DNA of 14,769 bases from assembly GCA_963169595.1 (NCBI GenBank), contig CAUJFM010000271.1:1-14769 (forward strand), given 5' to 3'. The position numbers were made by a program, and so were the translations under genes. The DNA comes from Bacteroidota bacterium. GTDB lineage: Bacteria; Bacteroidota; Bacteroidia; Flavobacteriales_F; PHOS-HE28. Below the pieces are notes generated by a model. The model was not told the origin of the DNA. It searched no databases and saw only the letters and a list, made by a program, of their open reading frames with translations. Positions 14,368-14,769 of this stretch are shown here, piece after piece; position 1 is the first letter of the stretch, and each line of letters starts with the position of its first letter.

Positions 14368-14769
14368 ATGCCCATCCGGACCAACCGCTGCACCGCCACA
14401 GTCCTTGGAATTGGCACTTCGCTGTTCCTGTTGGCGCAAACGCCATTGCAGCCCCAATGGATCCATACCTGGCCGTTCGGGATGGACGAGTACTCACTGA
14501 TGAGCTATGTGCCGCCCTGGATGGACAACCGGGTGGTGGTGGACCCCAACACCGGACTCATCCACACCACGGTGAGCGATGAGAACATGCTCTACTCACC
14601 TCGCGCCGAGCTGCTGTACACGTTCAGTCCGGATGGCACCGATCTGACGGACCCCATCATTCCGGTCATCGGGAACGTTCCATTCCCAAGGCTCTACACG
14701 GCGCCGGTGAACGCCATTGCGCTGACCGACCTGGCGGTTTACAACGGCACGGTCTACTCGGGGCATACC
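14368..14769 (+). CDS. Exported protein of unknown function, 3' end outside window
   Basis: The frame is open from ATG 14368 to the last base, 134 codons. Residues 1-23 are a signal peptide with a basic start (MPIRTNR), a hydrophobic core (VLGIGTSLFLLA) and Q24 as the probable first mature residue. The mature part is rich in short strand-like segments such as RVVVDPNTGLIHTTV and LLYTFSPDGTDL, and looks like the opening blades of a beta-propeller. It starts 5 bases after the preceding exported protein gene and probably shares its transcript. I see no clear paralogy between the two over the overlapping part. The C-terminus, where a sorting domain would sit, is not in the window. Confidence 0.7.
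   Translation, partial: MPIRTNRCTATVLGIGTSLFLLAQTPLQPQWIHTWPFGMDEYSLMSYVPPWMDNRVVVDPNTGLIHTTVSDENMLYSPRAELLYTFSPDGTDLTDPIIPVIGNVPFPRLYTAPVNAIALTDLAVYNGTVYSGHT

Overview
The window looks like chromosomal DNA of a GC-rich member of the Bacteroidota, most likely a Flavobacteriales-type lineage. The reasons are: a gliding-motility-type C-terminal sorting domain (type IX secretion) on a large cell-surface protein; a DUF58 protein of the characteristic short Bacteroidota form; -7 promoter boxes of the TAnnTTTG type; almost no Shine-Dalgarno sequences; and three exported proteins whose signal peptides all appear to be cut just before a Gln. No tRNA, rRNA, CRISPR array, insertion sequence or prophage gene is visible. 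The content is mostly core housekeeping plus surface proteins.

Layout. Positions 1-2448 hold the C-terminal two thirds of the replicative polymerase DnaE, cut by the window edge. A 172-base gap follows; it carries a promoter-like box, two hairpins, a strong Shine-Dalgarno sequence and a 12-codon open frame that runs into the start of trxA (2621-2941). A GC-rich terminator-like hairpin separates trxA from a DUF58/vWA gene (3068-3991). A promoter and a 5' hairpin precede a tight five-gene run on the + strand (4111-9864): a CcmF-type haem lyase, a DUF2520 Rossmann protein, a KdsC-like HAD phosphatase, a UbiA-type prenyltransferase and a Maf nucleotide pyrophosphatase. These genes overlap by 1 or 4 bases or are 3 bases apart, so they are probably one transcript.

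On the - strand (9872-11983) lies a 703-residue secreted surface protein with an N-terminal cysteine-rich region, three exactly 68-residue Ig-like repeats, a PKD domain and a type IX sorting domain. It converges on maf with a 7-base gap, and the two stop codons lie in the arms of one small inverted repeat. Next, also on the - strand, is mazG (12346-13128), followed by a translationally coupled 69-residue unknown gene (12137-12346). Divergent from mazG are two tandem + strand genes for exported, beta-propeller-like proteins (13304-14362 and 14368 to the window end, the latter cut).

Functional reading. DnaE and thioredoxin sit together as they often do in Bacteroidota. The haem lyase run mixes cytochrome c maturation with isoprenoid transfer and nucleotide clean-up. 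Maf and MazG are two unrelated nucleotide-sanitising pyrophosphatases about 2.5 kb apart. I see no convincing new defence or mobile system. The most unusual items are the trxA leader, the small gene coupled to mazG, and the overlapping haem lyase operon.
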